Assembly: GCA_027924645.1 (NCBI GenBank)
Contig: BSBN01000888.1
Coordinates: 13,461,001 to 13,525,000 of the forward strand
Source of the DNA: Cunninghamia lanceolata
Lineage: Eukaryota; Streptophyta; Pinopsida; Cupressales; Cupressaceae
DNA length: 64,000 nucleotides
Direction of reading: 5' to 3'
Positions 12,345 through 24,124 of this stretch are shown one piece after another. The notes below the pieces were generated by a model. That model worked only from the letters and a program-made list of their open reading frames with translations. It was not told where the DNA came from and did no database searches. The number at the start of each line of letters is the position of its first letter. Within the stretch, counting starts at the first letter, position 1. A program made the position numbers and the translations under genes.

Positions 12345-15322
12345 TCATTCCCCTCTGTTCAGTGAAGGGAATAGATCATGAGTAGCCTTTGATCTTTGGG
12401 AGGACAAAGATGTGTATGAGGATGGTCTACTACGAACCTAAGGGCTACTCCTATTTATTTCTTTGTGGATCTATAGCTATTACAATAAAAAGTATGCACA
12501 TTAATATATAGAAATTACATGTTATAAAAATGAAACATTTAACAAAATAATCACTTACCGCTACCATATAATCTCTCTCCTCATTTGCCTTACTAACAAG
12601 ATTAGGATGTGGTGATGTCATGTCCTATAGAAACCATCCAGATAGAAATTAAACTTCAAATCAATAATCATTTGATTTTTCAAAAATAAACAACCATAAC
12701 AATGAATGTAATTTGAAATTTACTAATCTACCTCATACCCTCATTAAAGGCATGGAGCTATGAATCACAGTGGACACACCATGCTCTATTTCCCTATGAA
12801 CTTTGGGAGGTGTCTCCGCAGCCTGCATCATCTGAAAATAAAACAACATTATTCAATTACGAAACTAGAATAGTGATGCAAACTGTCATGGCTCCTAACA
12901 TACACACATGTTCACCTAAACATCAAACCACACACAATAAAACACAATATGATATTCATTGTCACCAATGCATCACTATGATACAACTAGACACATAATA
13001 CACATAATCACAGTAAAGATTTTGCTCTCTTGGTGATATACTATAGCTCTTTCTTATGCTTCCTCAAGTCTCCATTGCTATTGTACTCTTTTGGTACATG
13101 CTTATGTGAGTTCTTGGAGCATTTTGTGTTTTCTTTCATCTCAAAGAATATAGTAGTATTAAATGAAGGGTACTCATTAGACTTAGGTGGGTTATATGTA
13201 GGATCAGATGTAGGGATGGAAGAAATTGAGCCAATAGGATTGACATAAGTTTGTAGGGGAAAGGGTTAGTGTAGATTTGAAGATTTTGGTTAGGGGTGAC
13301 TTGTTCCCCCCATAATTAATACCTAAAACCTAGATGATGTTTGAGTCAATCATATGCTATTTAAGATGTCATAGGTTCATGCCCCTCTCTGGTGTCATCT
13401 CCTGGCGTCTAATTGGTGGTAATTGGATGAGATTATTAGAGAGAATTTGTCGAAGAATAGTGTGGAGGGGATCAACAAGCTTTGGTAGACATGTATGGAA
13501 AATGTGGTAGCATAGACAAGATAGTGAGATGTTTGAAAAGATGCCTCAAAGAAAAGTGGTCTTATGGTGATGTCCTTGTCTATGCATCTACTTCTCATGG
13601 AATTCCATGAGAGCACATTTCTTTGAGGCATTTTTTTCAAATCTAACTATATTGTAATTGAAATTGTCTCATCTATCAACATCTAGCTATTAGTTATGCA
13701 ATGTCTAATAATGCTTTGAGTTTGAAAGATGTACAATGCAATGTAATCAACGATATGAATATAAAATACAAAAATCTAGTAAGTACAATTCATTAGTTAA
13801 ACTGTTTATTTTATTACCTCAGTGAAGCTTTGAACTACACCACCACTGGCAGGTGTTGCCATGAAATCTCCAAGATTAACCTATTCAACATCCAAAATTA
13901 GATATTAGAATACCATTCATATAACAATGCTATTAACATGTAATATTTATAATTGTTTACTAGTTACATACCCCTGTAGTAGATGTTATAGTGTAAAATG
14001 CAGGTGGACTACTGCTGAGAATTACATCAATGCTATGACCGTGAAATTTCATCAAAATCATCAAACTAAATTAGTTAAACTTGCATTTCAAAAATAAAAT
14101 TTAATAAATTAAATTCAATGAACTTGCTAACATTTACCTGAGTATCAAGGCCTAAAGTCTCACTCAAGAGGGTATCTATCATCACCATCTAATCAACTGT
14201 AGATGTAGCCTGCGCACCTGCATCTTGACTATCCATGGGATCATAACCATAGACTAACCCGCAAGTCTGACAAGTATGGGGTGGAACCCTACTCCTCGTA
14301 CTCTCCCCTAACCCATGCTGTGCTGCAGGACTGGCATGCTCTATGATGCTATGGGTCAAGGCACTAATGGACTGAAGTGTCTCGACCTCAACACTCTCCT
14401 TCACAATGGAAGGGATAGACACATGTTCATGGCCTGGTCTACTGACTACTCATCTCACTAGCTGTTGTGGGTCAACACGTGCCCCTAGTCTATATTGTAC
14501 TGACCCCCCACCTCTATCTTGAAACTCCTGTATATCAAAATACTTTGGCACTTTATTGAGGACAAACTCGCAGTAGAGTTTCCTCAAAAAGTATTGCAGG
14601 ACCTCATTATTGTTGCATGGAGGATGGTCAAAAACCATTCACCCCCTCTGCCCAAAATTGTTCCTTATTACTTGGTTGTTGTACCAATGGATAGGGAACC
14701 TCTTGCATGAAATGGGTGGAGGTTGATTTGTTCATGGGTTTGTGAAAATGGAACACAAGTCTAATTTTGTAATTTGTGACTTTTTTACTTCTTCATATGA
14801 TAGCTTGTCTGTATAATACTCTCTAAATTCTCTCCTATTTTCTGATCAACTAGATATTTGCTTGCTAATTGAATCTACATTTGATAACATAGATTCAAGA
14901 GATTGAGAAAGCATGGATCTATGCAAGGTTGAAGTTGAAGGATCTTTCAACCTTTCAATTATGTCTTCAATTTCTTTTTTATTGTTTTCAATTTGCCCCA
15001 TTTGATTTTCTTGTGTTCCAGGGGCATGTCGAGGAATGGATGGAGGAGTTTGTTGTTTGGGTTGTTCTTCGGCAGGTATTTCCTATTTAGGTGATTCAAG
15101 ATTTGTGGATTTTTAAGAGGAGGAGGAGGAGGTGCATTAACATTTCCTGTCAATTAAGGAAATTTACATGAAAAATCAACTTAAACATACCTATTTAGAA
15201 ACAAATTAACACAAAAAAATAAATAAAACTCACTCCTTTGGCCTGCTCGACATCGTGGCCACATTTTGGCAATGAATCAATGAGATTTTGGTGTCGAATT
15301 TGGTCTTCAAAAATGTGAGCAT
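12345..15322 (-). pseudogene. Decayed multi-exon gene of short phase-0 exons
   Basis: On the minus strand a chain of coding-like blocks is bounded by good splice sites. Exon 1 (15322-15234) ends at GTGAGT. The main exon (15147-14135) is proline-rich, then has an acidic/basic helix (ENNKKEIEDIIERLKD), a block with HWYNNQVIRNNFG, and CQTCG. It ends CAG|GTAAAT. Small exons follow at 14040-13972 (69 nt, ends GGG|GTATGT), 13880-13818 (63 nt, ends GAG|GTAATA), about 12831-12739 (93 nt, ends AGG|GTATGA) and about 12625-12560 (66 nt, ends GCG|GTAAGT). A possible last exon lies at 12450-12345. The small exons are multiples of three and stay in one phase. Decay is clear: several in-frame stops and a frameshift in the main exon, and one acceptor reads CAC instead of CAG. 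The product is not recognised. It could be a second gene of a DNA transposon together with the gene at 4.7-7.8 kb, or a dead host gene. Confidence 0.5.
13479..13640 (+). pseudogene. PPR-gene fragment with an inverted partner
   Basis: The plus strand at 13479-13565 reads as a pentatricopeptide (PLS-type) remnant: VDMYGKCGSIDK, then a one-base shift, then a decayed MFEKMPQRKVV. Immediately downstream the minus strand (13640-13590) reads MKKMPQRNVLSWN, the same PPR segment in the opposite direction. The two halves form an imperfect inverted repeat, about 13530-13565 against 13609-13638. This sits in an intron-sized gap of the minus-strand pseudogene around it. PPR proteins bind organellar RNA; this scrap is non-functional. 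Confidence 0.65.
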
Positions 15323-15422
15323 GCTCTTTAGGGTTTGCAGGTCACGGTTGCAGAGAAAACAAAAGGAATGAATGAGCAAAAATGCTCTTTTTTTATATAG
15401 TTAAACATAAAGCACTCTTGTT

Positions 15423-15511
15423 ATAACGCGAGCGCGTTATGGCTTGGTTTTGTCGAGCCTCTCGTCATCACCAAACCATAACATGAGCATGTTATAACAT
15501 GCTCGTGTTAT
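15423..15511. repeat. CpG-rich palindrome cluster upstream of the minus-strand gene
   Basis: Three 18-bp dyads occur: ATAACGCGAGCGCGTTAT at 15423-15440, ATAACATGAGCATGTTAT at 15478-15495 and ATAACATGCTCGTGTTAT at 15494-15511. The second and third equal the first after CpG-to-TpG/CpA changes. The first and second are also arms of a larger imperfect palindrome, 15423-15495, with inner arms GGCTTGGT and ACCAAACC. It lies about 100-190 bp upstream of the exon 1 start at 15322, so it may be a promoter operator or a terminal/subterminal transposase site. Confidence 0.75.
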
Positions 15512-15524
15512 AGCTTTAATTTTT

Positions 15525-16555
15525 TTGAAAAAAAGTTGGCCACTTTTTGGCCCCACAACTTTTTGCACCTACCCTTTTACCATTATCAAGTACCCATTTG
15601 GCCAATATAATGATTTGGGATGTTTTTAGGCTCATTTGGATCCATTTGGAGATTTTTATTTCACATTTTTAGCCCCTTTTTTGTAAAAAATAAGATTTTG
15701 GGGGTCCATGGATATCAATGTACAGTGACATTAATTGATGCAAAACATGCCTAAAATCCACACTAACATGCTAAAAATGTCCATCATGATGTAATAAATT
15801 GGTGTGCAATTCAAATTCGTCAATAAAATCCAAGTATCACCTTCATGAAATGAGTTTTTTAGCCCAAATTGGCAAAAAGTGGGGTTTTTGGCCCTCACTG
15901 GATATATCACGTGATGGTCTTTTTTAGCACTAAGTCTTCTTATGTCTTTGGTGGGGATTTTGGTCTTCATCGGAAGTGGCGGGGATTTCCTTGGTCACTG
16001 GACATTTGCAGTGAGGACCAATTTTAGTGCCAACTCTTCATAACACTTCCAGCAGGGATTTTGGCTACAACCTGATCTATGGAATGTTTGGCCATGACAG
16101 GATATATCCTATGAAGGCCATTTTCAGCACTATCCTATGATGCAAGTTTTTAGCGCCAAACCTATTAGCGGGTTTTTGACATCACAGGATCGACGGAGTT
16201 TTTGGCACTACTAGATATGTCTGGTAGGAGTGTATTTTAGCGTCGATCCAGTGAAGTGGGCTTTTAGCACTTATTCTATTGGGGTGATTTTTCCCACAAT
16301 GTCTGATAAAGGGTAATTTTCCCACAAACTACAGTATGGTCAATTTTTCCCGCCAGCTTTGGAAATGCCTCAACTTACAGTATATTTAAAAATATATTTA
16401 AGTATATGTTTAGATATTTTAAATATTTTGAAATATATTGTTAGGATGTTTGAGATAGGTCTTGGATCCATGGGATTTAACCTGCAGATTCTAGATTTTT
16501 GAGGATCCACCAGATTTCAGACTTTGTCAATTTTTTATGTTTTAGGACATCAGAC
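15525..16555. other. Spacer with degenerate GGxTTTTxGCAC-like phrases
   Basis: No gene recognised. Between about 15890 and 16330 short phrases resembling GGATATATC, TTTTAGCACT and GGGATTTTGGC recur irregularly, which hints at a very old tandem array. 16375-16440 is rich in ATATTTAAA. Confidence 0.4.
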
Positions 16556-16559
16556 TTTG

Positions 16560-17012
16560 CCAATTTTAGGGTTTCAGAGACATGTATCAGGATGAAAGTA
16601 TATGGACCCCTTGGTGAAATGTTGTTGAATTTGACATGATTTTGTAACTTTAAGGCAAGAAAAATAGGAATTCTGACATGTCACAACCTACAGTAGCAAT
16701 TTCAAGGACCATATCCAGTGACATAGGATTTTAGTACAAAATGCAGTAACACCCAATTCCATCGCAAAAGGCAACAAAGGACTATTTCTTAACCACAAAC
16801 CTAACCAAGACTCCACCAAATCAATCACGAAAGACATAAAACAACTTCAAACATGTCAAATACTCAAATTTGGAACAAATCTTGCATTCTAAGCACAAAT
16901 TCACCTTCTTATTATCATAAAGAGGAAAGGTTGAAACTCCAAGCCAAAGCCAAAAAGGGGCTCTCCATTTGATAAAATGGGGCGTGTGTGCAAGGCACAA
17001 TAGGATCAAAGA
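16560..17012 (-). mobile_element. LTR-like repeat R, copy 1
   Basis: This about 450-bp sequence is repeated at 25205-25446 plus 31850-32047, where it is split by an insertion. Alignable landmarks include GAATTTGACATGATTTTG, GCAAAAGGCAACAAA, CAAATTTGGAACAAAT and AAGAGGAAAGGTTGAAACTC. Read on the minus strand the outer end begins TGTGCC, then ACACGCCCCATTTT. The 2.85-kb insertion ending at 45442 has a similar outer end (TGTTGTGAAC...ACGCCCCATTTT), so I read R as an LTR or solo LTR. Its right edge abuts gypsy coding sequence that starts at about 17013. Confidence 0.65.
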
Positions 17013-18797
17013 TTGACTAGACATCAGAAGCAGTTGAGGCATTTGTATCAATTAAAAGATCAATTAAAGAGGGCCCTGTCCTAAAATCTCCTAATTTTGG
17101 TAAGCCATTTTAGATTTTTTTCTTTTGTTTCTTTTCATACCATTGATGTTGTCATGTTACAGAAGAATGAAGAAGGGCATGAACAACCAATATCATTTTT
17201 TAGCAAGTCATTTCAAGGAGCTGAGTTGAAGTATGATGCCACTAAAAAGAAAGCTTATATTCCTATAAAGGCAGTTAAAACACTCATAACCTATTTGGTA
17301 GGAGCACAGGTTGCCTATGTACCAAATGCATCAGTCAAGGATGTCCTCATATAGAGAGAAGTCATGGGAAGAAGGTGTAGATGGATAAAAAGGATTGAAG
17401 AATTCAATATTGATATCTAGATCACCAAACTTGTAAGAGGACAAGGTTAAGCAAAATTAATGGTTGAATCCTATTTGGAGGCTACACGTGTATGTGAACT
17501 TGAACAAGAAGAAGGTATGGTGTCTAGCATTGAACATACACCTTGGTACACTAATATAATTCACTACCTTAGACATATGAAGTGCCTAGATGAATTGAAT
17601 GACAATTAGAAAAGAACATTGAAGCTACAAGCATCAAGGTATGCTTTCATAAAGGGAGATATGCTCTGGAAGGATAAGGATGGTGTTCTACTCTTACGTT
17701 TGGATCAGGGATAGGCAGATAGGATTTTGAAGGAGATGCATGATGGCATATGTGGTGGCCACTTCTCAGCTAAGACCACTACACAAAATATTAAGAGCAG
17801 GCTATTATTGGCTGACTATTTTTGCTGATGCTCATAGATATGAAAGAAAATGTGAAGTACGGCATAAATTTTCTAGTAAATTGAAATATCAAGGTGCTTT
17901 TCCCTTAAGGCCCGTGCAAATTGATGCACCCTTTCATCAATGGGGTATTGATTTTATAGGAGAGATAGATGATAAGTCAAGTGGTGGGCATAGATAGATT
18001 CTTATTTCCATTGACTACTTTACTAAATGGATTGAAGTAGTTCCAACTAAACAAGCTACTAGTAAAGTAGTCATAAATTTCTTATTAGAAAATATTATCA
18101 GCAGATTTCAGGTTCTTGTAAGAATTGTCACGGATAATGGTATGTGTTTTAGATATGATGAATTCAAGAAATTCTATGATTCTTATGGAATAGTTATATC
18201 ATATGCCTCTCCATATCATCCCCAAGCTAATGGTCAAGTAGAATCATGTAACAAGAGTATCATGAAGACAATCAAGAGGATGCTTGAAAATAATAAGAGG
18301 GCGTGGGACTCAAAGTTAAAGCTTGCTTTATGGGCAGATAGAATCACAGTGAAAAAGGTAACTGGCAAGTCGCCTTTTGAGTTAGTCTATGGAGCTCAAG
18401 CAAGAATGCCAATACACAGTCTTTTACCTGTATATAATTTCATATTGCATGAGGATATTGATGTGCCTGAGCCAATGGAAGAGAGGATGGAGAAACTGGC
18501 AGAGTTGTATGAAATCAGGATTCAAGCACAAAAGAAAAATAAAAAGATGCACGTACAAATGAAGTATCTTTTTGATAAAAAGTCAAAGGACCAGAAGTTC
18601 TAGGTTGGTGATATTGTCCTTATCTGGAACGCTCAGAGTCAAGATAAGGGAAAGCATGGAAAATTTGAAGCTCTGTGGTGGGGATCATTTGTCATTATTG
18701 GCAAATGTGGTGAATATTCATATTACCTACAAAACATGGTGGGTGAGAGTCAGGAATTGCCAGTGCATGGACAATTTCTGAAGTACTTCTTTTCTTA
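17013..18797 (+). pseudogene. Ty3/gypsy pol remnant (RT end, RNase H, integrase)
   Basis: From 17013 the RT/RNase H junction is readable (EAVEAFVSIKRSIKEGPVL, then NFGKPF). RNase H follows (QKNEEGHEQPISFFSKSF, then YLVGAQVAYVPNA, 17155-17350). The integrase zinc region has both histidines (MHDGICGGHFSA, about 17738), but the second cysteine of the CxxC pair reads Arg (KCEVRHKF, about 17850). The catalytic D,D,E are visible in WGIDFIGEI (about 17941), IVTDNGMCF (about 18127) and HPQANGQVES (about 18215). The C-terminus is GQFLKYFFS. Stops interrupt the frame near 17353, 17418, 17608, 17712, 17995 and 18601. Integrase would insert cDNA into the nuclear genome; this copy cannot be expressed as one polyprotein. 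Confidence 0.9.
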
Positions 18798-20146
18798 AAA
18801 GAAGATAAAATTCCATGCACAGTAGTTTAGGTTTTCCCAATTATGATTTTTTTTGTTCTGTATAGTTTTGTGTTTTGGTCTGCATCCTAAAGAAATGTTC
18901 TAGATCCTTTTAATGTCTAGTTAGCCATTCATCCTCAACAAGAGCCACTATTAGGACTATTCAAAATTCACTTAGTCCCATCTAGTCTCATAGAATTCAT
19001 TTTTTGCAAATCCATCCTAGGGGTCTGTATTCTCTTGAATTAACGCTAAAAGTCACTTAAATATCCTTCATTAGTATCTCATATCATATCCATGTTAGAA
19101 ACCACTGTATCCTTGTCCACATATGTGTTTTTGTCTATTAAAGCAATCCTGCAAAATACCCTAATGCTCCTTACCAGTGTGCGAGAGAGAAACGGAGAAG
19201 ATGTTCACTTACCGCAATATCGTGGCAGTAGATAAGTCTACTTGTGAGATGGTGGTGAGAACGAACTAGTCTACCATTTACCACAGTCCTGTGGTGGTTC
19301 CAAAATGGACTTGCAGGCTGGCAATGAAGGACTACAAGCAACATGTGTTGTGTACCACAGTCGCATGAAATCTTCAAGATAGATTAGCGGGCTTGCGGTA
19401 AGTAGTTTTAGGTAACATAAAATATGTCCCGTGGCTCTGCATGGACTTCAAAGATAGTTTGCGGGCTTGCAGTGAGGTCCCAATAAATAATGACAACTAC
19501 AATACTGCAGTGATGAATTCGTAAATAGGCAGTAGAGAGATAAGGGTTAAAAGGATTAACATTGATCCCGTGGTCTCACGGCAACAACCTTAGAAGGTTT
19601 ATGGGATAGCATTAAGAATCAAATCTAACTCTATACTAATCCCACAATCCCGCGATGAGATCCAACATCGCTTGCGGTAGTGCGGCAAATGGTTAAAGGA
19701 GTAGGGTTTGCTATCTCGTTGTCCAGCAGAGCCCTTAAATCATTTAGGTGGGTTGCGATACAACTGGGGTTTACATTTAATGCAAAACATATTGACCATC
19801 AGATCATCCTTGATCGACGATATATATTTAAAATTTGATTCACAATGATCGAAGACTATCATTCGGCATGAAGTCAAGTAATGGTGAGGTGACCAGCTCA
19901 ATAACTGAATAAAATCTAATTTTCTTTACATTTCCTCATTCAAACAAGTTCAGAGGTGTTTGGCGACAGCAAATTTAGACTTCGTGTGTGCTCTGCAAAT
20001 TGTATTCAATCGGGTAAGTCAATTTCATGAAGCTCTGTGTCAAAGTTGAAATTTGATTTGCATCCTTCTTTCAGTTGGTTTAGTAGATCAAATAATTGTC
20101 AAAACCCTAGTTCACAGAAGTAGTTGTCAAACCCTAAAATTCCATA
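18798..20146 (+). other. Gypsy spacer between pol and accessory ORF, with splice signals
   Basis: About 1.35 kb without a recognisable ORF. Its end looks like a 5' leader: a strong donor CGG|GTAAGT at 20014 and an acceptor TTCTTTCAG|TTGG at 20074 bound a 61-bp potential intron. A leader then runs to the ATG at 20147. The middle part (about 19170-19760) is richer in GC phrases such as GCGGGCTTGCGGTAAG and in CAGTAG/GTGGTC motifs than its surroundings. Confidence 0.5.
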
Positions 20147-23100
20147 ATGGCACCCAAAAAAATTGAGTCTGGGAAGAAGGGAGAATCCTCTGCTCCTAAG
20201 GATAAGAAAATTCCCCTTCAGCAGTCAATTCTAGATATATTGCCATAATCAATTGACAAGGGATTCAAAAAGGTATTCAAGGATGAATTCTAAGGTTACA
20301 AAGATGCAATTATCCTAGTCTAAGGTTGGAGTTTATTCTAGTATTTCTATGACAAGAAGGATGCACAAGCTCCTATGTGTAATCCATGGATTTTGGACAT
20401 GGCCAAACTAATAGTACCTAATGTTTTTGTGGATATTGTTCCCATCAAGGTTATGGCATTGTGTTATCATGGAGCTACTAAAATAGTCAGGTTACCTAAT
20501 GGTTCACCATTAGTAACTATTTCTAGGAATGCCATAATAAATTGTTTCATGTTGAACAAGCAAGCTTTGACAGAAGTGGATGTTCAAAAAACTGAAGAGG
20601 ACTACAAGAAACTGAGAAAAACTTACAGAAGTGATGAACTTCCCATGTATATGAGAAAAGGAGTTAACAATAGAAGAATGTCTATTCCTACCACCTTTGT
20701 AGAGCCATTCTTTGTTGATAATTTCACAGTATACTTCAATAAAACATACTTTGCATTGTGTCAAATTCTTGGGATAGATGCACAAGAGAAAATGAAAATG
20801 GGAATAATGATGATGGAAATGAGGATACAAAATCCTGAGCTGAATAATGAATATGATTTTGCTTCATATCTGGAGAAGAAACTAGATGATGCATTTCTTC
20901 AAATATTAGAGAACAAGGCACCAGTCAAATTCAGGCATTATTCTCTGTTGTGTTTTTTGATTTTGTTTCAAAATAGGAAAAGGTGGAGTCCAAGGATGGA
21001 TCTGACGATGGTTGATAACAAGGGATATAGGATTCCTGTATAATGTTGGTGTTACAAATGGGATAGGAATTGCAACAAAGTTGATTATGTTTCTTTTCAT
21101 GATGATTCTTTTGTTAGGATCATGGCTTCCCTCGGACATGTTGTACCAAGATTGACATCAGAAGTAAAAGAATTGTTGAGACCACATGCAATGAAGCCAG
21201 AGAAGGGGCACACATAATTTTGGTGATTTCTTCTTCCTTCGAAATCACAGATTGATAAGAGTTTATGAATGCACTCAAGCCCCACATATTTTGCCAAAAT
21301 TTTGTCCTTCCAGGTTAGCATTTTTAGAATTTATGTGGAAAATACTCTAGATAGAGAGAGACTTGATGAAAAAATAGAAAAAGGGGGACATTTGTACCAC
21401 AGCTAGTTATATTTGAAGGATTATCTATTGGTGTTGACACTCTTGAAGAATTGCAAGAGTATTTGAAAAGCGGATATTCATTGAAGTGTGCTATAGGAAG
21501 AGTCTTTGACCTAGAGGGTCATATGAATTTTGTTAGACAAGTAATCCTTACAAAATATGGGATTACTCATCAAGTCAATTATGAAGGGGGTGTCATCAGG
21601 AATTGCCTCACTCCAGAAGAGGTGAATGATAAAAAAAGAAAGTGGGAGTTTCTAATGGAGATTGAGGATGGAAAAAAGAAAAATAACCCTAATTTTCTTG
21701 GATTTTTTATTGAGGAAAATGATCCTCTGAAAAGAATAAATCTGATCATTGACAACTTTGCGAGGATATATGGCAAAGCAATAGAGAGCTAGCCTACAAA
21801 GGTTGCTAAGCTCCCAGTGAAGAGGTCAACTGGAGTTCTAATTTTAGAACCTGCTCCTGATGCCATGTCAGTACAAGATCCCTCACTTCCTGATTAGCCA
21901 CTATCAAAGAAACAAAAGGTGGATGTTGTCTCTCCATTGGTGCCATATGAAATCACTGAAGAAGTGGGAGACACTGATGAGGTGGAAAATATTTTGAGGC
22001 ACATGGGAGATGATGAAGAGGTTGACCAGCCCCTTGTTGATCAAGAATCAGAAGTTCATATGCCTGAGGGAAGAATGGAAAATCAGGAGCAAGAAAAAGT
22101 AGAAATGCATGAAGATGAGAGAATAGTTGATTCTCTAAGATTCATAGAGGATGATCAGTTCATTAATACTCCTAAGTTTAAGAACTTTTGGATGAAGTTG
22201 AAAATGAAAGAATTTGAAGAGAAAGTTGAAATTAATAAGATGGGAATTGATGAATCCCAGGATGAGCAAATTGTTTCTCAAACATTCAAAGAAATGAAAA
22301 TTGATGAAATAAATGTCAGTCCTAAAGAGGCCAGACAAATTTTTTTGAAGAGCAATATGCTGATTGTTCCATGTATGGATTTGAAGACAATGTTTCTGTT
22401 GGATCAAGTAAGAAACCAAGATTATCCAATGTTGGTTTAAGATTTTGATTTTGAGAATGGGATGAGTGGTGTGGGATACAATCCCAAAATTGAAACCTTA
22501 GCTATATGGGCTAAGAAAAAGACTACACAGAAGCCCAAATTGTTAGATGTGGTTCAAGAGCTGAGAGGGACAACCATGGTCAATACATTGAAAGATACAT
22601 CAGCCTTGGAAGTGGCCACTCTCACCATGTACTCAGCCATGTTCACCAAAGTTGTTGTCAAAAACATAGGGTAGAAATTGCTTATGTTATTATATGGAGC
22701 CTAATTAGACTCAGAGGTTAAATTTACCCCACTTTTATTGGCACAATTTCCCCCCAAATTTTATGGGTTCAAGGGGCAGCGCCCCTTGCGGGGGTTTAGG
22801 GGCAGCGCCCCCAAGACGGGGTCAAGAGGTAGTGCCACCAAAATCTCACACGGTTCTTTATTATTTTATTAAGGTGTCGGGAGTTATTTTTCATTGGCCG
22901 ACATAAAAAAAAACCCTATTTTGTAACCGACAAAAGTTGTGATAAAAATGGCTATGGCTTAGGGTTTTCGTTGATGTATTGTAGCATTTTGTAGCGGTAT
23001 TGAGTTACAAGGATTACTGGTTGTAATCGGTTTGATTTATTGGATAATAATGTTGGACTCTCTATTGGTGGATGTCGCCCAAGTTTGGGTGAACCATGTT

Positions 23101-24124
23101 AAAACTTGTCTCTCACTATTTATTATTTCTCCATATTTTCATTCCTCTGTTTAATCTTTATTTGCATGTAATTGATATCTTCTACCGGCTACCCCTAACA
23201 ACTTGATTATGATAAAACTTAGATTGAAATGAATGAAGAGATGAACAGATTATATTTAGAGAACGTAAAACTAAAGTAACAATTGAAGGGCAGTGGTTCT
23301 TCTCAAAGCAAGGTGATTGTACCTTATTAGCCCCTTGTGCCACAAGAGATTGGTGACAACATTGTCCCTATTGAACAAATGAATGCTATGAAACAAAATT
23401 TTGAGAAGGAGATTGAGAAGCTTAAACAAATAAATGAGGCCACCAAGTAGGAGACCAAGTACAAGATTTTTGGCATAACTGAAAAGATTTTGGAGTACAG
23501 GGTCAAGTTGGTGCTAGATAAAATTGAGGAGGCATGCACAATTGTTATTCTTCTTTGTCCCAAGCACTAGAGGAAATGAATGTCAATGTTCCCATACTAG
23601 ATCCTTTGTTAAATAAATGGCATCTAGTACACCACACTTTGATCACTTTGTGTAAAGTATTGCAAAGAAGTTCAGATGCCCATGTTGTCCTGAAGCCAAC
23701 ATAAAAAATGGTGAAGATGATCATTGAGGAATTTCAATATGCCTCTAGAGAGAGTCAAAAGATAAGTACAAGGTTGGATTCTTTTGGCTCCTTCAAACAT
23801 CAATTTGTTCCAAGTATCTTTCAAGAAGATAAGCACCTCGAGAGCCTTGAGAAATGGAAGGAGGAATGCAATCAAATGGTCTCTCAGATTGTTGAGCACT
23901 TGAAGAAAGATGATGACCTAAATGTCCTTAGTTTCAATTTGATTTTGGATAGAATAATTGCACTGGACACATGCTATGCCAAGTTCATCTTAGATGGTAG
24001 GGATCTTCTCAACAAAAGATGGAAGGATCATCAGGCCAATCTACTTCAAATTCAAGAATACAAGTGGCCCAATGACTACACCATATTTCAATGGGAGCAG
24101 AAATATCTTTCAATTGAAGATTGA
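20147..24124 (+). pseudogene. Large accessory ORF downstream of gypsy pol
   Basis: Starts MAPKKIESGKKGESSAPKDK at 20147, just after a candidate splice acceptor. It continues in one frame to about 21210, shifts, and is again in one frame at 21451-22677. A probable solo LTR (22685-23200) interrupts it, and it resumes at about 23235, ending at the TGA at 24122-24124. Without the insert it would be on the order of 1,100 codons. Several of the stops have the CAA-to-TAA form expected from deamination. The N-terminal third looks globular. The part at 21919-22440 is highly acidic and Glu-rich, and the end (23235-24124) is rich in Lys/Glu/Leu heptad-like stretches, so coiled coil is likely. I saw no convincing signal peptide or membrane anchor, so the env position does not prove an envelope protein. 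Function unknown. Confidence 0.65.
22685..23200 (+). mobile_element. Probable solo LTR inside the accessory ORF
   Basis: A 516-bp block starting TGTTATTATA and ending CCCCTAACA breaks the accessory ORF. It contains a duplicated GC-rich phrase (GGGGCAGCGCCCC at about 22774 and 22800) and a 3' part of retrotransposon U5 type (GGGTGAACCATGTTAAAAC, then ending in TAACA). Putative target duplications GCTTA (22680-22684) and ACTTG (23201-23205) match at only 3 of 5 bases, so the exact edges are uncertain. Confidence 0.55.

Noticed and set aside
4694..15511. A single large transposon spanning both decayed genes
   Set aside because: Attractive because the genes converge, but no matching terminal inverted repeats or target duplication could be found, so it is kept only as a hypothesis.
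20510..21321. Minus-strand ORFs opposite the gypsy accessory ORF
   Set aside because: They are antisense shadows of the plus-strand frame, with no independent motif.
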